This document shows, in pieces, positions 1-11,273 of a stretch of 64,000 nucleotides of DNA. Made by a program: the position numbers and the translations under genes. The first letter of the stretch is position 1; each line of letters begins with the position of its first letter. The notes under the pieces are model-generated. The model worked only from the letters and a program-made list of their open reading frames with translations. It had not been told where the DNA came from and searched no databases. This stretch comes from Scilla litardierei (lineage: Eukaryota > Streptophyta > Magnoliopsida > Asparagales > Asparagaceae): contig CM061142.1 of the NCBI GenBank assembly GCA_030789695.1, positions 158,072,714-158,136,713 of the forward strand, written 5' to 3'.

Positions 1-894
1 GAATAAGATGCACTTGGGAAACTCAATCTTAATGCAGGCTCAAAGCAAAAACACTTTAACTAAGTGAAGAAATAAAAGAGAGAAAGAAATATGCTCGTAG
101 ATTTTAGCTCTAAGAATGAGTTCCATTCAATGAGCATTAGTTACTAAAATCTCCCTCAAAACCGAGCTTAAATACCCTCTAAATACTGCACAAAACAGAG
201 AGAGAAAACCCACAAAATCTGCAGCCAACGACTAGAAATGGCTAGTTTTGGGAGATGACCAGATGTATGATAAAGGCCATTCAGACGTCTGATGAAGACT
301 GGTAAGACGTCTTGTCCGATGTTATGCAGCGTCTGACAGACTCTACCTAGGAAAACACTAGATCACCAAAACAGTCATAACAGATACAAATGGACTCTGA
401 TTGAGGTGATTCAAGATGCGTTGGTAAGCTAATGAAGAATGAAATCTAATGGGTCAAAAATAGATGAGAAATTATAATCATAAAAAACTAATAGAGGTTT
501 GAAGGCAGAAACAAATGTCAGAAAATACAATACAAGACAACCAGACGTATGGAGTTCATGGCCCCGACGACTGGAAAAACCCTAGGTTATAGCCAAGTAA
601 AAACTGATACGACAGACGTTTTGTAAAGTGGTTCTAGACATCTGATCCTGGCATAAAAACACAATCAAGAGTGTTTTGGCCAATGAACCTATTGGGATGG
701 GTTCTAAGATATTCATATGGATATCCTAAGATGGAAAAGATCCATATGAGAGAGAGTGTGTATCTATTCAAGGTTTAAGATTATTCTATGAAATAAGAAG
801 CAAAAATACATGAAGAGAAAATATAAAATTCCAATGAATTCCAATGTCTTCATGCAAACTTTGCTCCATAGCCTTGAATCCATCAACGCATTGT
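1..894 (-). other. Probable LTR fragment with AGACGTCT-type palindromes
   Basis: No gene is visible. Short palindromes and their decayed copies recur: CAGACGTCTG at 282-291, AAGACGTCTT at 304-313, and relatives near 328, 542, 612 and 635. Read on the minus strand they precede a TATTTAAG-like stretch near 165-180, the same order (palindromes, then TATA) seen in the Sirevirus-like LTR at 14582-16788. I infer a minus-strand LTR fragment of another copia family whose end lies left of the window. No boundary or target duplication was found. Confidence 0.35.
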
Positions 895-1332
895 AAGGAC
901 CCTGGCTACGAGGAAAACACTAGAAGGGGGTTAAATAGTGTTTATAGAATTTAAACGATATTTATATCAATTTAATTTCCTAACCAACAATAAATGTGGA
1001 ATTATAAATTAACCCAAAAAGAAACAAGCTAATACAAAGGATGTTTCAAGGGTTCGGATTACCCAATTCCAATCCCGACTTATTCCCGGTAATCCTACGT
1101 CCCTTTCATCCGGATACCTTTGGATACTCAAGTTAGAACCCTAACTTAAGGTTTCTTTTAAACCCACTTGTAGCAACCCACCAAGTGTAATCGAAACACA
1201 GTCGATGTCCTTGATTCCCATAACTTGGGGCAAGCAAACCACTCTCACAAGCCGAGGGTGAATCAAATACCGAAAGATATGAAATTATGAAATTGCAACA
1301 CTTACAATTACCTATGCCTTGAAGTAAAACTT
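895..1332 (-). mobile_element. 3' end of a Sirevirus-like LTR, minus strand
   Basis: The reverse complement resembles the last 400 bp of the copia LTR at 16380-16788: a block of short phrases (traces of TTGTGGG, a Pro-rich codon-like stretch) followed by a CTATAAACACTATTTAACCC-like stretch and an end in CTTACA. No initiator-Met primer-binding site follows on the minus strand, so this is not the inner side of a 5' LTR. A plus-strand LTR starting at 1333 interrupts it. Confidence 0.55.
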
Positions 1333-1734
1333 TGTAACGACCTGAATTTTCTGATACACTAGAGTTGAGTTCTATTTAGAAATGCCTATCATTATCATAC
1401 TTTTGATGTGTCGATCTAAATATCATCCTTACTTTAAGCTAACTTATTAAAATGTGTTATATTTATTGTTTTAAGTTTTTAAAACTCAAATGTTTTTAAA
1501 ATTCAAATTCAAATTCTTTTGAAACCTTTCCTATTTTAATCCTAATTTAGACTATAGCTAATTTAGTAGTATCCTATAATTAAAACCCATTATTCTCTCC
1601 CAATTATTATTATTATTCAAACCTTCCTAATTCATTTGTTTTTAATTCTCCTAATCAAAACTATTAAAAACAAATCATTTCAATTAAAACTCTTTCTTTT
1701 TAAAAACTTTCCTATTTTCTTATTAAACCAAAAC

Positions 1735-1822
1735 CCTAATCCTAAGGCCAACTCACGCACCCAGCCGCACACATACTCACACACACTCCCAATTCTAAAT
1801 CTAAAACACTAGGTACCCCAGG

Positions 1823-1910
<88 letters not shown>

Positions 1911-2060
1911 AAGTTCAACCCGCACTCATCAGCCATCATCTCCCTCTTTAAAACCCTAAGAGTAAAACCCTAAGGCTGCTTCTTCTAAAACCCTAGGCAT
2001 CTCCCCTCAAACCCTAAGAGAACCCCAAGCCCCTTCCTCAAACAAAACCCTAGCCTCTCC
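1735..2060 (+). promoter_or_regulatory. Cluster of telo-box motifs (AAACCCTA)
   Basis: AAACCCTA or AAAACCCTA occurs about six times, near 1735, 1951, 1965, 1990, 2010 and 2046, at the start of a C-rich stretch. In plants single telo-boxes are common near transcription starts of ribosomal-protein and cell-cycle genes. Here they lie in an LTR, so a role in LTR transcription is possible but unproven. They are not a telomere array, because the spacing is irregular. Confidence 0.45.
1824..1904. repeat. (TG)n microsatellite, about 40 units
   Basis: An uninterrupted TG dinucleotide run inside the LTR. It creates a meaningless His-Thr repeat reading frame on the minus strand. Confidence 0.98.
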
Positions 2061-4239
2061 AAACCACTCCCCTCCGATCTCCCAAGACTCCGACAGCCTC
2101 CCCACAACAACCGCCAACTGTCCGATCACCTTCATCCCTCTCCTCCCCAAAAGACCCGTGCCTCTGCCTATAAACGCCTCCGCCCACTCCGACGACACCC
2201 AGGCCCTAAACCCTCGACCCCCATTACCACACAGCCCCCCTTCCAACTTCAACGCCCACTACCCTGATTGCCCGACCTCCGAGCCACCCAACTCCGGTGA
2301 TCTCCCCGACCATCTCCCTAGCCACCGCCGACCTCCAAGACTCGACTGCAGCCCTAGTAAACTCTTCGGTGCCCTAAACATCTAACACTCCCGTCGTTCG
2401 ACCTCCCCTCTCCTTTCCACCTTCATCCGACTCTGACCACCTCCAAGCCTGCACGCCGTGCCTCACTTCTCTCTCCCTTCGACAGCCATGCTGCATGCGC
2501 CACCTCCAGTCGACGCCGCCGCCATCTGACTGTGTCGCTGCCCGTCACCGCTTCACGCCTGCAACCAAACTTTAAGACACAAACACGTAAGTAATTTAAT
2601 GTTTAGTTTATAGGTTAGTTTTTATATAACTATGTATATATATATATTATATGTTATAACAGTATGTATTGATATGCTCAGGTTTTGTAATATAGATAAC
2701 AGTATGTATGCCATGCAGGCTATGGAAAGATGGGAATTTAGAGATGCAAGATCGTTTACTTCTTGCTATTAGTTTTTGTATAGATTGGTAGAGAAGGTGG
2801 GATTGTCAGTAGAGGGTGACGGTGTTTGTGCCCTCTCCCCTCTATGGAAATACCAACTTTTGATTATCTACCCTTTGTATTCTTTGTACATTTTTGCCAA
2901 TTTAATAAAGATACACACTAACTTTTCAAAAAAAGGTTTTATTTAATGTCATAGTATTTATAATTATTATTAATAGTCACAGTAAATTATTATACAATAG
3001 TTATTTATAACAATAAATATGTTAGGTAGTAAACAAAATGATATAGGTTAGTTTTATATATTAATAGATATTACATAATAACCAGTAAGTTAGTTTTTTT
3101 AATAAGTTAATATAATAAGTTAAATTATAAAACATTAAGTTTTAGTAAGTTAATTTCTTTTAGCCTGATATCAGAAAATCTAATGACGCAGGAAACGACC
3201 GAGCGTCTCATACGAACTCATTGACACCAGAATCATCGCAAAAAGGCAAGTGCACAATTTTATACATACTTTTAAAATGTCATCCATTTAACCACTTTGT
3301 ACACATAGTTAGTTTCTGGATGATTTAGTCGTGAAATGACGTACACGAAAAATACCATGATGAACTACACTTTACTTGTGACACCACGACACTAAAACCA
3401 TGTGTATACACTTCGTGAATTGCTAGATAAGAACCTCGTGTGCGTGTGTGGATAGTAAAATGATAATGCCTTATTACGATATGAAATGCATAGACAATGA
3501 AATGAATAACTTGACAATCATAGAACGTGATAGCTGATTTGGCTATATCCTAGACATGTATGCCAAGATTTGGCTATTCCCATGGGCCGGTTGGCTAGTC
3601 TGGCTCGTGTCCAGTATAAACAACTCATGATGGCTGGTTGGCTGATTCTGGCTCGTGGTCCAAAAAGTACACGTGGGTGGGGTTGGGTTCGCGAGCACTA
3701 GCCGGTAGTAAAAAGGTCGCCTCCGGGGGCACTTGAAGGTGGATTCACTTAGCAGACGTCTAAAGACGGGAACCTTAGTCACGGACTTGCACACACAATT
3801 GAACAACTTGAAAATGTTGTATTAAACATGTTAACTTATAGAACTGTTGTTGTTTTATTTAAAATTGAACTGCCATGTTTCCATTAATAACAGAACTGCC
3901 ATGCTAGTGCAAACTTTTATAATTGCTTTAACTGCCTTGTATAATATGTTGCAAATCTTGCCAAGGGTCTCATTCTTAACCATAACTTGCCAAGGGCCCT
4001 TACTGACATACATTCCATGTTGTTTAAAATGTATGTCAGGTCACGAGACAGAGTACCAGGGGACGAGTTGCTTGATCAGACTGATCTGTTGGACCTGGAG
4101 TACGTCGACCCATATGTTCTCCTCACAGAGGACTAGTCCCCGAGATTCTCCTCCCGCTGCTTAGAGTTTTGTTATTGCTTTTCTGTTGGGTGTGTACCCA
4201 TTTTTTTGTAGACTTTTACCGTTGGCCATGCTTGAGCCT

Positions 4240-4739
4240 NNNNNNNNNNNNNNNNNNNNNNNNNNNNNNNNNNNNNNNNNNNNNNNNNNNNNNNNNNNNN
4301 NNNNNNNNNNNNNNNNNNNNNNNNNNNNNNNNNNNNNNNNNNNNNNNNNNNNNNNNNNNNNNNNNNNNNNNNNNNNNNNNNNNNNNNNNNNNNNNNNNNN
4401 NNNNNNNNNNNNNNNNNNNNNNNNNNNNNNNNNNNNNNNNNNNNNNNNNNNNNNNNNNNNNNNNNNNNNNNNNNNNNNNNNNNNNNNNNNNNNNNNNNNN
4501 NNNNNNNNNNNNNNNNNNNNNNNNNNNNNNNNNNNNNNNNNNNNNNNNNNNNNNNNNNNNNNNNNNNNNNNNNNNNNNNNNNNNNNNNNNNNNNNNNNNN
4601 NNNNNNNNNNNNNNNNNNNNNNNNNNNNNNNNNNNNNNNNNNNNNNNNNNNNNNNNNNNNNNNNNNNNNNNNNNNNNNNNNNNNNNNNNNNNNNNNNNNN
4701 NNNNNNNNNNNNNNNNNNNNNNNNNNNNNNNNNNNNNNN
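4240..4739. other. Assembly gap, exactly 500 N
   Basis: The length is exactly 500 Ns, the usual placeholder for a scaffold gap of unknown size. It lies between the chromovirus-like LTR and the copia pol remnant, so the junction of these two elements cannot be read. Confidence 0.99.
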
Positions 4740-5506
4740 GCATAGGCTAAGGAACATCACACTGCCTATGATCTTAGCATATTCAGATTGAGAAATACTC
4801 TCTTCTAATTTTTTTTCAAATGTATGCTAAGGTCTTATGGAGTTCTAGCAGGAACAACATCAAAGTAGTTGAATTTCTTCAGCACCTTCTCTACGTAATG
4901 AGATTAACTCAAGAAGATGCCATAAGAGTTTCAAATAATTGTAACCCCTAAAATGACATCAGCTTCTCCTAGGTCTTTCATCTCAAACTGAGATGACAAG
5001 AAATTTTTGGTATCATTTACAATATCTAGATTGTTTCCAAGAATTAACATGTCATCGGCATAGAGACAAATAATTACACAATCTAATCCTATTAGTTTAG
5101 AATAAACACAAGAATCAGATGTGTTTACAACAAAGCCATTCCTTATTAAGGTGCTGTTGAATTTCTCATACCATTGCATAGGAGCTTGCTTTAAGATGTA
5201 TAAAGACTTTCTAAGCATGCAAACCATATTCTCTGTACCATCAACTACAAAACCCTCGGGTTGGGACATGTAGATTTCTTCTTCTAGATCGCCATTTAGG
5301 AAGGCTGTCTTAGCATCCATTTGATGTATGACTAACTCATGAATTGCAGCTAAGGCAATTAGAGCCCTTATGGTTGCAATCTTGGTCACAGAAGAATGGG
5401 TGACAAAGTAGTATATTATTTTCTTTTGAGTAAAACTCCTGATCACAAATCTAGCTTTGAATTTTTCTATCAATCCGTCATGTCTCATCTTTTTCTGGAA
5501 GTCCAT
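4740..5506 (-). pseudogene. Ty1/copia reverse transcriptase, decayed
   Basis: The minus-strand frame 5506-4931 reads as copia reverse transcriptase (RVT_2 type): MDAKTAFLNGDL, then MSQPEGF, a KQAP motif, and the catalytic box as CLYADDMLI (YADD, where most plant copia elements have YVDD), then FEMKDLGEADVILGV. The frame breaks at about 4930. The next part (SQSHYVEKVLKKFNYFDV, then SEYAKIIG) can be followed in shifted frames down to the gap, with stops. RNase H would lie in the gap. It continues the integrase remnant upstream on the same strand. Tork-like affinity is a guess. Confidence 0.9.
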
Positions 5507-5550
5507 TTATTACTAATGGGCTTATTACCTTTAGGTAACACAGCTAATTC

Positions 5551-6395
5551 CTAAGTTTGATTAGATACAATAGAATCAAGTTCGCTTTTAATAGCCTCTT
5601 TTAAAAATCTATCATCAAAGGATCTCATTGTCTCATCATAGGTTTTTGGGTCTTCTTCTATTATAAAGGTAGACACTATCTCATCACTAAGCATGTCTAT
5701 ACATCCATTTTCTGACAGAGAAGCAGTTATAAAGTCAGGTCCAAAATTGGTTTCAGTCCTTTGCCTCTTACTCCTTCTAGGTTCTTCACTAAAAGTAGAA
5801 CTACATGTATGCATATCAGAAGATATACGTGAAGAAGAAGGAAGAGACTCAATAGGAGGTACAAGGGACAAGGATCATGTTAATTCCTTTTTAAAGGAAA
5901 AACATGCTTAAAAAAACTCGGCATCTCTAGACTCAGATATAGAGTTATCTGTTAAGGACATGCATCTATATGCAGCACTATTACGAGCATACCATATAAA
6001 AATAGTATCATAAGTTTTAGACCTAATGTTTGACTTCTTAAAGTTAAGTAGTCCTACCCTTGCCAAACAACCCCACACTTTAAGGAATTTAAGTTAGGGA
6101 GATAACCTTTCCACAATTCATAAGGTGTTTGGTCTAGTTCCTTAGGGGGTACTCTGTTAAGGATATGGCAAGCAGAGAGAATGGCTTCCCCCCACATGTC
6201 ATCAGATAATTCTGAACTAAAGAGCATGAAATTCATCATTTCTTTCAGAGTCTTGTTCTTTCGTTCAGCTATACCATTTTGTTGAGGAACATAAGAAGCA
6301 CTGAACTCATGTATGATTTCATTCTTCTCATAGAAGTCTTTTAAGGTATGAGACTTATATTCTCCAACTCTGTCTGACCTAAACCTTTTGATTTT
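5551..6395 (-). pseudogene. Ty1/copia integrase C-terminus and linker, decayed
   Basis: On the minus strand, 6395-6240 reads like the end of the integrase core (KRFRSDRVGEY, YVPQQNGIAERKNKTLKEM), 6239-6054 like the copia GKGYLPN-type region (WGEAILSACHILNRVP, TPYELWKGYLPNL), and 5871-5551 like the Ser-rich linker before reverse transcriptase (RRSKRQRTE). Frameshifts and stops separate the blocks. The upstream part of integrase, protease and gag are missing: similarity stops abruptly near 6395. The integrase-RT order is the copia order. Confidence 0.88.
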
Positions 6396-7909
6396 TTTTA
6401 TTTATCAAGTTGGTTTTCTACTCCTGTCTTATATTTAATGAACATGAATATGTCAAATTTGAGACAATTCACCCACCAAAAGGAGACACGAAAAATGGTA
6501 TCTTATATTAATCAAATGCAAAAAATGGGAGTATTAAAAGTCCAAGATTAAAGTGAGAATGCACATTTTTTATAATAGTACAAAAAATGGCACTGTGTGT
6601 CAATACCATCAAATAACCAAGACTAATTGAAATTATTCCAGCTTACTCAATTGCAGGAATCCACATACGAAATGACACGAAGAAACAACAGGAAAAGATT
6701 ATTAAATTCTTCCGCTAAACCAGAAACTTTAAATGTTCAACGTGAATTGACCGTGATACCGAGTAAAAATATGTATTGAAATGGCCACGCACTGGGTTGA
6801 ACGACCAAATAAGCTGCATTATAGTTAACCCCACAAAATGTAATTAGGTTTTGACTGAAATGGCCCAATAAATCAAAATCTTTGTACTCTTCTGAGACAT
6901 CCGAATCAAAACATTAAAACATCCAAAAAGAAATATTAAAGAATAATTTTTCTTTACAAATCATCAATTTTCCTCCCTTTTTGGTGAATGTTTGGAGTTC
7001 CTTGTCAAAAGAAAAACCAGATTCCACCAAAAACTGCCGAAAGCTAACCTAGAAACCTAACAAAATTTCACTACCAAATGCCAAGAAAACTGTCAGCATC
7101 TAAATTTCCAAAATGCACAATTCTTCTAAATTCATAAAATTTTAATCAAACCAGTAAGCATCCTTCTCCCAAAATTCACCTACCAAAATAGTCTGTCTCT
7201 GTCAATCTTCAATGGTATGAGAAATTCAGGAATGAGGCCATGTAAATTATTAACCATAGTAATTTCACAGTCCTTTGATAGCATTGAAGAGAGTGAAAAG
7301 ATACAGTGGGATGCTATCAGTAATGAGGCCATGTAAATTTATATGAGGTAACAAAAACTGTTACAGAATTTCAAAGGGTCGCGTAATAAAGAGCTGCAAT
7401 GAATGGAATGCAAAACGTCTTCATTAACACGTAATAAACAACAGATTTAATGGACACAATAAACATGGAAAGGTAATGGCTCAATCAAAGACAATTAATG
7501 CAATAAATCTGCATGGGCCAAAAAAATGAAAAGTCACGCCATCCAAAAAAGGAATGCGCACGCACAACACAACACGGCATGGCGAGGCGAGGCGAGGCGA
7601 GCGCGTGCGTGTGTGGTGGTCGTGTGTGTCCTCGCATGTTCACAAAAGAGTCGTACCCCTTGGAGCACACCCAAAGTATTTACAACTCCTTTAATAAATA
7701 CCTCCAAGGCATATTGCCCAAGCAATGTGGGAAAAAAAACAAAAGGAAAAATGGGAGTGAACCGAATGGCTAAAAGAGCCATTAATTCCAACAGTAGGAT
7801 GAGCCATCATCATCGCTGTCAGTAGTTGCCACTCTTTCCTTACACGCCATTGCAAAAGCAATCATTTTTCCTCACCACTCTTCCCATTTGCATTGTTGCC
7901 GAAGGCCTC
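6396..7909. other. AT-rich stretch with no gene seen
   Basis: I see no domain-like reading frame. A short phrase (AATGAGGCCATGTAAAT) occurs twice, near 7211 and 7321. A local GC-rich island at 7555-7640 has a GGCGA run (7577-7600) and GTGTGT-rich flanks. It may be remaining host intergenic DNA or an old unrecognised element. Confidence 0.4.
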
Positions 7910-8350
7910 TGTCACTCCCCACTTCCCAAAATATGAGAGAAATTACGTGAGACAGGCCACAATGAATTTGATCCTAAGGAAAAACCGTCATATGTTCCTA
8001 ATGATCAAATTTTGCTAAGCGTATGAAGGGCAGTCTTGCAAGTCACCAGAGAACGATATAGATATACACAAGATATATCAACAATCAGATATACTCGATA
8101 ATAACTCCATCATGAGGACAACAATATGTCCATATACAAAATAACTGCAAATACTACTTGGGTAAATGTCCTATTGTACTACAAAATCGTGAAATAATCT
8201 GACGGCTAAAACTCCAGGTCGTGCTCTGTGTAATTAAGATCCTCAAGGCTAGGACTACTTCCATAGTTGGCTTCTGTACCTAACTGGGACAAAACAGCAA
8301 TTGTCATGTAAGAACTATATTTCAAATACCACATAATAAGACATAATAAA
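7910..8350 (-). mobile_element. Outermost minus-strand LTR, 3' end segment
   Basis: The plus-strand edge TGTCACTCCCC is the reverse complement of an LTR end (GGGGAGTGACA). Its partner start, TGTAATACCCC on the minus strand, lies at 52750. The two ends form the imperfect inverted pair typical of these long LTRs (compare TGTAACGCCCC and TGTCATACCCC of the element at 58410). I infer one LTR of about 3.5 kb, now split into 7910-8350, 11274-13517 and about 51890-52750 by later insertions. The Helitron starts at 8351. Confidence 0.55.
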
Positions 8351-8862
8351 TCTATTATACATTTGACAGTGTTTTTTGAATCCTAGGGCTGACTAGGACA
8401 GGCTGACTAGGACAAACTGGTTGATAGAAAGACGGCTCAGATTAAAACTAGGGGAATCAACGTTTGAGATGAAGTTTTGAGAAGAATTATTTGTATTTTG
8501 GAAGACATCCTTTTGATTTGTGGGTCCAATTTGATAACTCTTTGCGTGACATGGGAGAGAGCAAGAGCCTATTTGTATTGGGAAAGAGCAAAGGTGTTTT
8601 TGGGGGAGAACAACAGACATTTGATTGTTGAGAGATTTCCCAACAAAGCAGCAATGGGTGTTGTGACCTGTCCTCTCTTTTCCCCTGTTTCAAAAGGGCT
8701 CCACGATTCACGCACTCTCTCTCACAGCTTAAAAAAGCAATTAACCTCACAGTTCAAACCTCAAACCTCACTCCTTTATCACTCTCTTTCTCTCCTTCAT
8801 CCACATTCCCCTGAGAGTTTGTTTCAGTAAGAAGAAAGATCTAGTTCCTCCTCCTCCTCCAA

Positions 8863-9129
8863 ATGAGAAGATCGAGAAGACGTACAACACCAAAGAGAAG
8901 AATGAGAGAGAGCCTTCATCCTGCATGGGTCTTCGTCATCGCACAAACCTCCAAGAAGCCTTCATCCAGCTCGACCTCTGCCGCCGTCTCGGATGACGTG
9001 AATAATGAAGAGGGGGCAGCCAAGTCAGACCCGGAGCCCAGCAGCAATGTCTTCTTTGCGCTCCCAAAACCCGAAGGCGCGGTTCGAACATCGATCTGCA
9101 CACGAAGGAGGAAGTCGATGCCATCTTGA
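8863..9129 (+). CDS. Unidentified ORF inside Helitron (88 codons)
   Basis: An ATG-started frame of 88 codons with a basic N-terminus (MRRSRRRTTPKRRMRES), a Ser-rich centre (KKPSSSSTSAAVS) and an acidic stretch. It follows a CT-rich leader (8690-8860) that looks like a plant 5' UTR. I do not recognise it. The GAAGAGGGGGCAGCCAAGTC phrase in it is repeated just downstream (near 9008 and 9128), and GTCGATGCCAT recurs three times, so part of the frame is repeat-derived. It could be the first exon of a captured gene or chance. Confidence 0.25.
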   Translation: MRRSRRRTTPKRRMRESLHPAWVFVIAQTSKKPSSSSTSAAVSDDVNNEEGAAKSDPEPSSNVFFALPKPEGAVRTSICTRRRKSMPS

Positions 9130-10829
9130 AGAGGGGGCAGCCAAGTCTGGTCGTGGGAAAAGGGGATGTCGATGCCATTTTGCCAGAAGAGAGGAAGTCG
9201 ATGCCATTTTGTGCTAAATTATTGCACACAAACGAAATTGTAAGTTATTTTCTGGGCATGATGTTAAAATTGTGGGCATGATGTTAAAATTGTAAACAGT
9301 ATTGTAAAATGAGATCTTAAAATTGTAAACAGTATTAGTAATTTCTTACAATTTTCGTCTCCACAACAATATAGAAAAAATTCGTGATCTCTTAACTATT
9401 ACAATTGATAACCGAGGGCTCTAGAAAAAAATTCGTTTGTTCAATGATGTTCAACATTAATTTGTGGGCATGATGCTAAAATTGTAATATGAAGTTAAAA
9501 TAGTTAAGAGCCCTCGGTTGTCTCCACGGTATCATACTACAGTATTTTGTGGGCATTTTGTGCCTTATTTTCTTGAGCTTTGATAATCGAGAGCACATAG
9601 CAGATGGAATTAGAAATAAGTTAAGAGCCCAGTATTTTCTTTCGACCAAATTTATTTCATAATAAAAAATTAAAGTGGCGATTTTGTGCCAAGACTTAAC
9701 GAGTGGAGACTGTGGAGTGAAATCAACTGCCCCTCTCTTCTCTTTCTTCCAACCCTTCGACGAAAAAGGGTATGCTTTACCATCGTCACCGTTTAGCTTA
9801 ACCTGCAGCCAGATTGAACAGGCTGGTCAAAAGTCATTTTGACAAACAACGGATGAATGGATGCAAGCTGTTTCATATGATTCGATTGTATTTTGAACAG
9901 GACGGCATGTTTTGCGAAAGTTTTGGGGAATCTTTAATTTGGGTGGGGAACTGTTGGGGGGAAAAACAAAATTTTGAAATTCCTCGAACCATGGTTACTA
10001 CGGCTACTGACTCCCATGCTCGAGGCAAGAAATTACTAATAGGGGCTTCCAACAACAATAGTGTCAAGGGTAGAGTTGGGATTGTGATGTCATTTCATGT
10101 GGAAGGCCAGTGACAAACTGAGACGAATAGTGTCAAGGCTAGTGAAAAAGCATTCTTCAGTCTTTCACTCTCTCTCTCCTCATGAATGCAAACCCAAAGC
10201 TCGAGGCAAAAATGGCCATCTCTTCTTATCGCCCAAAGGTCGAGGCAAAAAAACACTACACATGGATTAAAAGCCAAAAAAATCTGGGACGGATTGAGAC
10301 AGATTTTTTTTGGGTGGAGGCAAAAAAAAACTGCACAAGGATAACGACAAATTTTTTGTGGGTCGAGGCAAAAAATGAGACGAAAAAAATGAGACGTATC
10401 CATTAAATGGGTTTCAATCCACTGAAGTTTAATAATCTGTGGATTAAAGTGGGTCCAACACGCCTACTTTAAGTCACTGAAGACAAAGCCCAGAAACTAA
10501 TAGACATATTTAATAAACACTAATAGACATATTAAGTCACTAATAGACATATTAATCCACTGAACTTAATCCCCTGAAGTCTCAAATTTAATAAACACAC
10601 CTAATTTAACTAATAGACATATTAAGTCATATTATTGAAGTTTAATAACCTGTGCAAAGTAGGTCCACTTCCATTAAAATCCATTGAAGTTTAATAAACT
10701 TTGATTCAAAACATTTAATAAACATTAGCCCGTCCAAAGCTGGAGTGGAAAAGACGATCTTAACCCACGGGAATCATTCCCAAAGCAGGGAATCGTTCCC
10801 AAGGCAGCTGGAGAGGGCTTGCTGTAATT

Positions 10830-11155
10830 AACCGCGCCGAAGGCGGCGTGCGGCGCGGGCACCGAAGGCGCCCGCTAAATTTTTTACGACGAATTTTTTT
10901 TTCCGCACCGAATGTGTCCCGTGAAATTTTTTCGCTAATTTATTGTTCTGCGCCAAAGGTGCCTGTACCGAATTTGTTGTTCTACGCAGAATTTTTTGTT
11001 CAGCACCGAATTTGTTATTCTACGCCAAGTTTGCCGAAGGCGCCCGCGCCGAATTTGTTATTCTACGCCAAGTTTGCCGAAGGCGCCCGCGCCGAATTTA
11101 TTGTTCTACGCCGAATTTTTTGTTCCGCGTCGAAGGCATCTGTGCCGCTAAATAT
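10830..11155 (+). repeat. GC-rich tandem-like repeats near Helitron 3' end
   Basis: Diverged units of about 35-50 bp built from CCGAAGGCGCCCGCG and CCGAATTTGTTGTTC. The same array occurs at 33693-33860 before the 3' end of the large Helitron, so it is a family feature. The array keeps several frames open, but the resulting proteins are not credible. Confidence 0.8.
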
Positions 11156-11245
11156 TTTTACGCTATTTTGTTGTTCTTTTTAATTTTGGATGTGAAAATA
11201 TTTTTTTGGGGAACAAAGATTTCGCGGGGAGAATCTTAAATGATC

Positions 11246-11261
11246 CGTGCCCGCGGGCACG
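11246..11261 (+). other. Helitron 3' hairpin (CGTGCCCGCGGGCACG)
   Basis: A perfect 16-bp palindrome 12 nt upstream of the CTAG terminus. Helitron 3' ends need such a hairpin as the rolling-circle stop signal. The identical palindrome lies at 33961-33976, and a variant (CCTATGG centre) at 34214-34230. Confidence 0.85.
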
Positions 11262-11273
11262 TGTTATGACTAG

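Larger units (their letters stand above)
1333..4239 (+). mobile_element. Chromovirus-like LTR (TGTAACGACC start), 3' end lost in gap
   Basis: The left edge is TGTAACGACCTGAATTTTC, a start typical of long LTRs of plant Ty3/gypsy chromoviruses (Tekay/Del style). The order of landmarks matches the second copy at 14280-14581 plus 48277-51300: an AT-rich 5' part, a C-rich block (1960-2580), an AT-rich spacer with TATATA runs, a G-rich block around 3580-3790 and a terminal block near 4030-4160. It has no pol or gag. Clade assignment is inferred from LTR style only. The right end disappears into the run of Ns. Confidence 0.5.
8351..11273 (+). mobile_element. Non-autonomous Helitron, 2.9 kb, complete termini
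   Basis: The 5' end is TCTATTATACATTTG, preceded by A at 8350. The 3' end is CTAG at 11270-11273, followed by T at 11274, with a perfect 16-bp palindrome (11246-11261) 12 nt before the end. TC...CTRR inserted between A and T without target duplication is the Helitron signature. Shortly after the 5' end come ACTAGGACA repeats, also present in the small Helitron at 33988. No Rep/helicase is visible. Inside are an inverted pair (AACCGAGGGCTCT near 9410, complement near 9507) and a GTCGAGGCAAAAA repeat (10198-10375). Confidence 0.85.

Noticed and set aside
1742..1939. Minus-strand His-Thr repeat frame
   Set aside because: It is the translation of the (TG)n microsatellite and has no other protein-like sequence.
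1950..2060. Interstitial telomere repeat
   Set aside because: The AAACCCTA units are not in tandem and are separated by unrelated C/T-rich text.
4161..4791. Long open frames across the gap
   Set aside because: They consist of Ns; nothing real is encoded.
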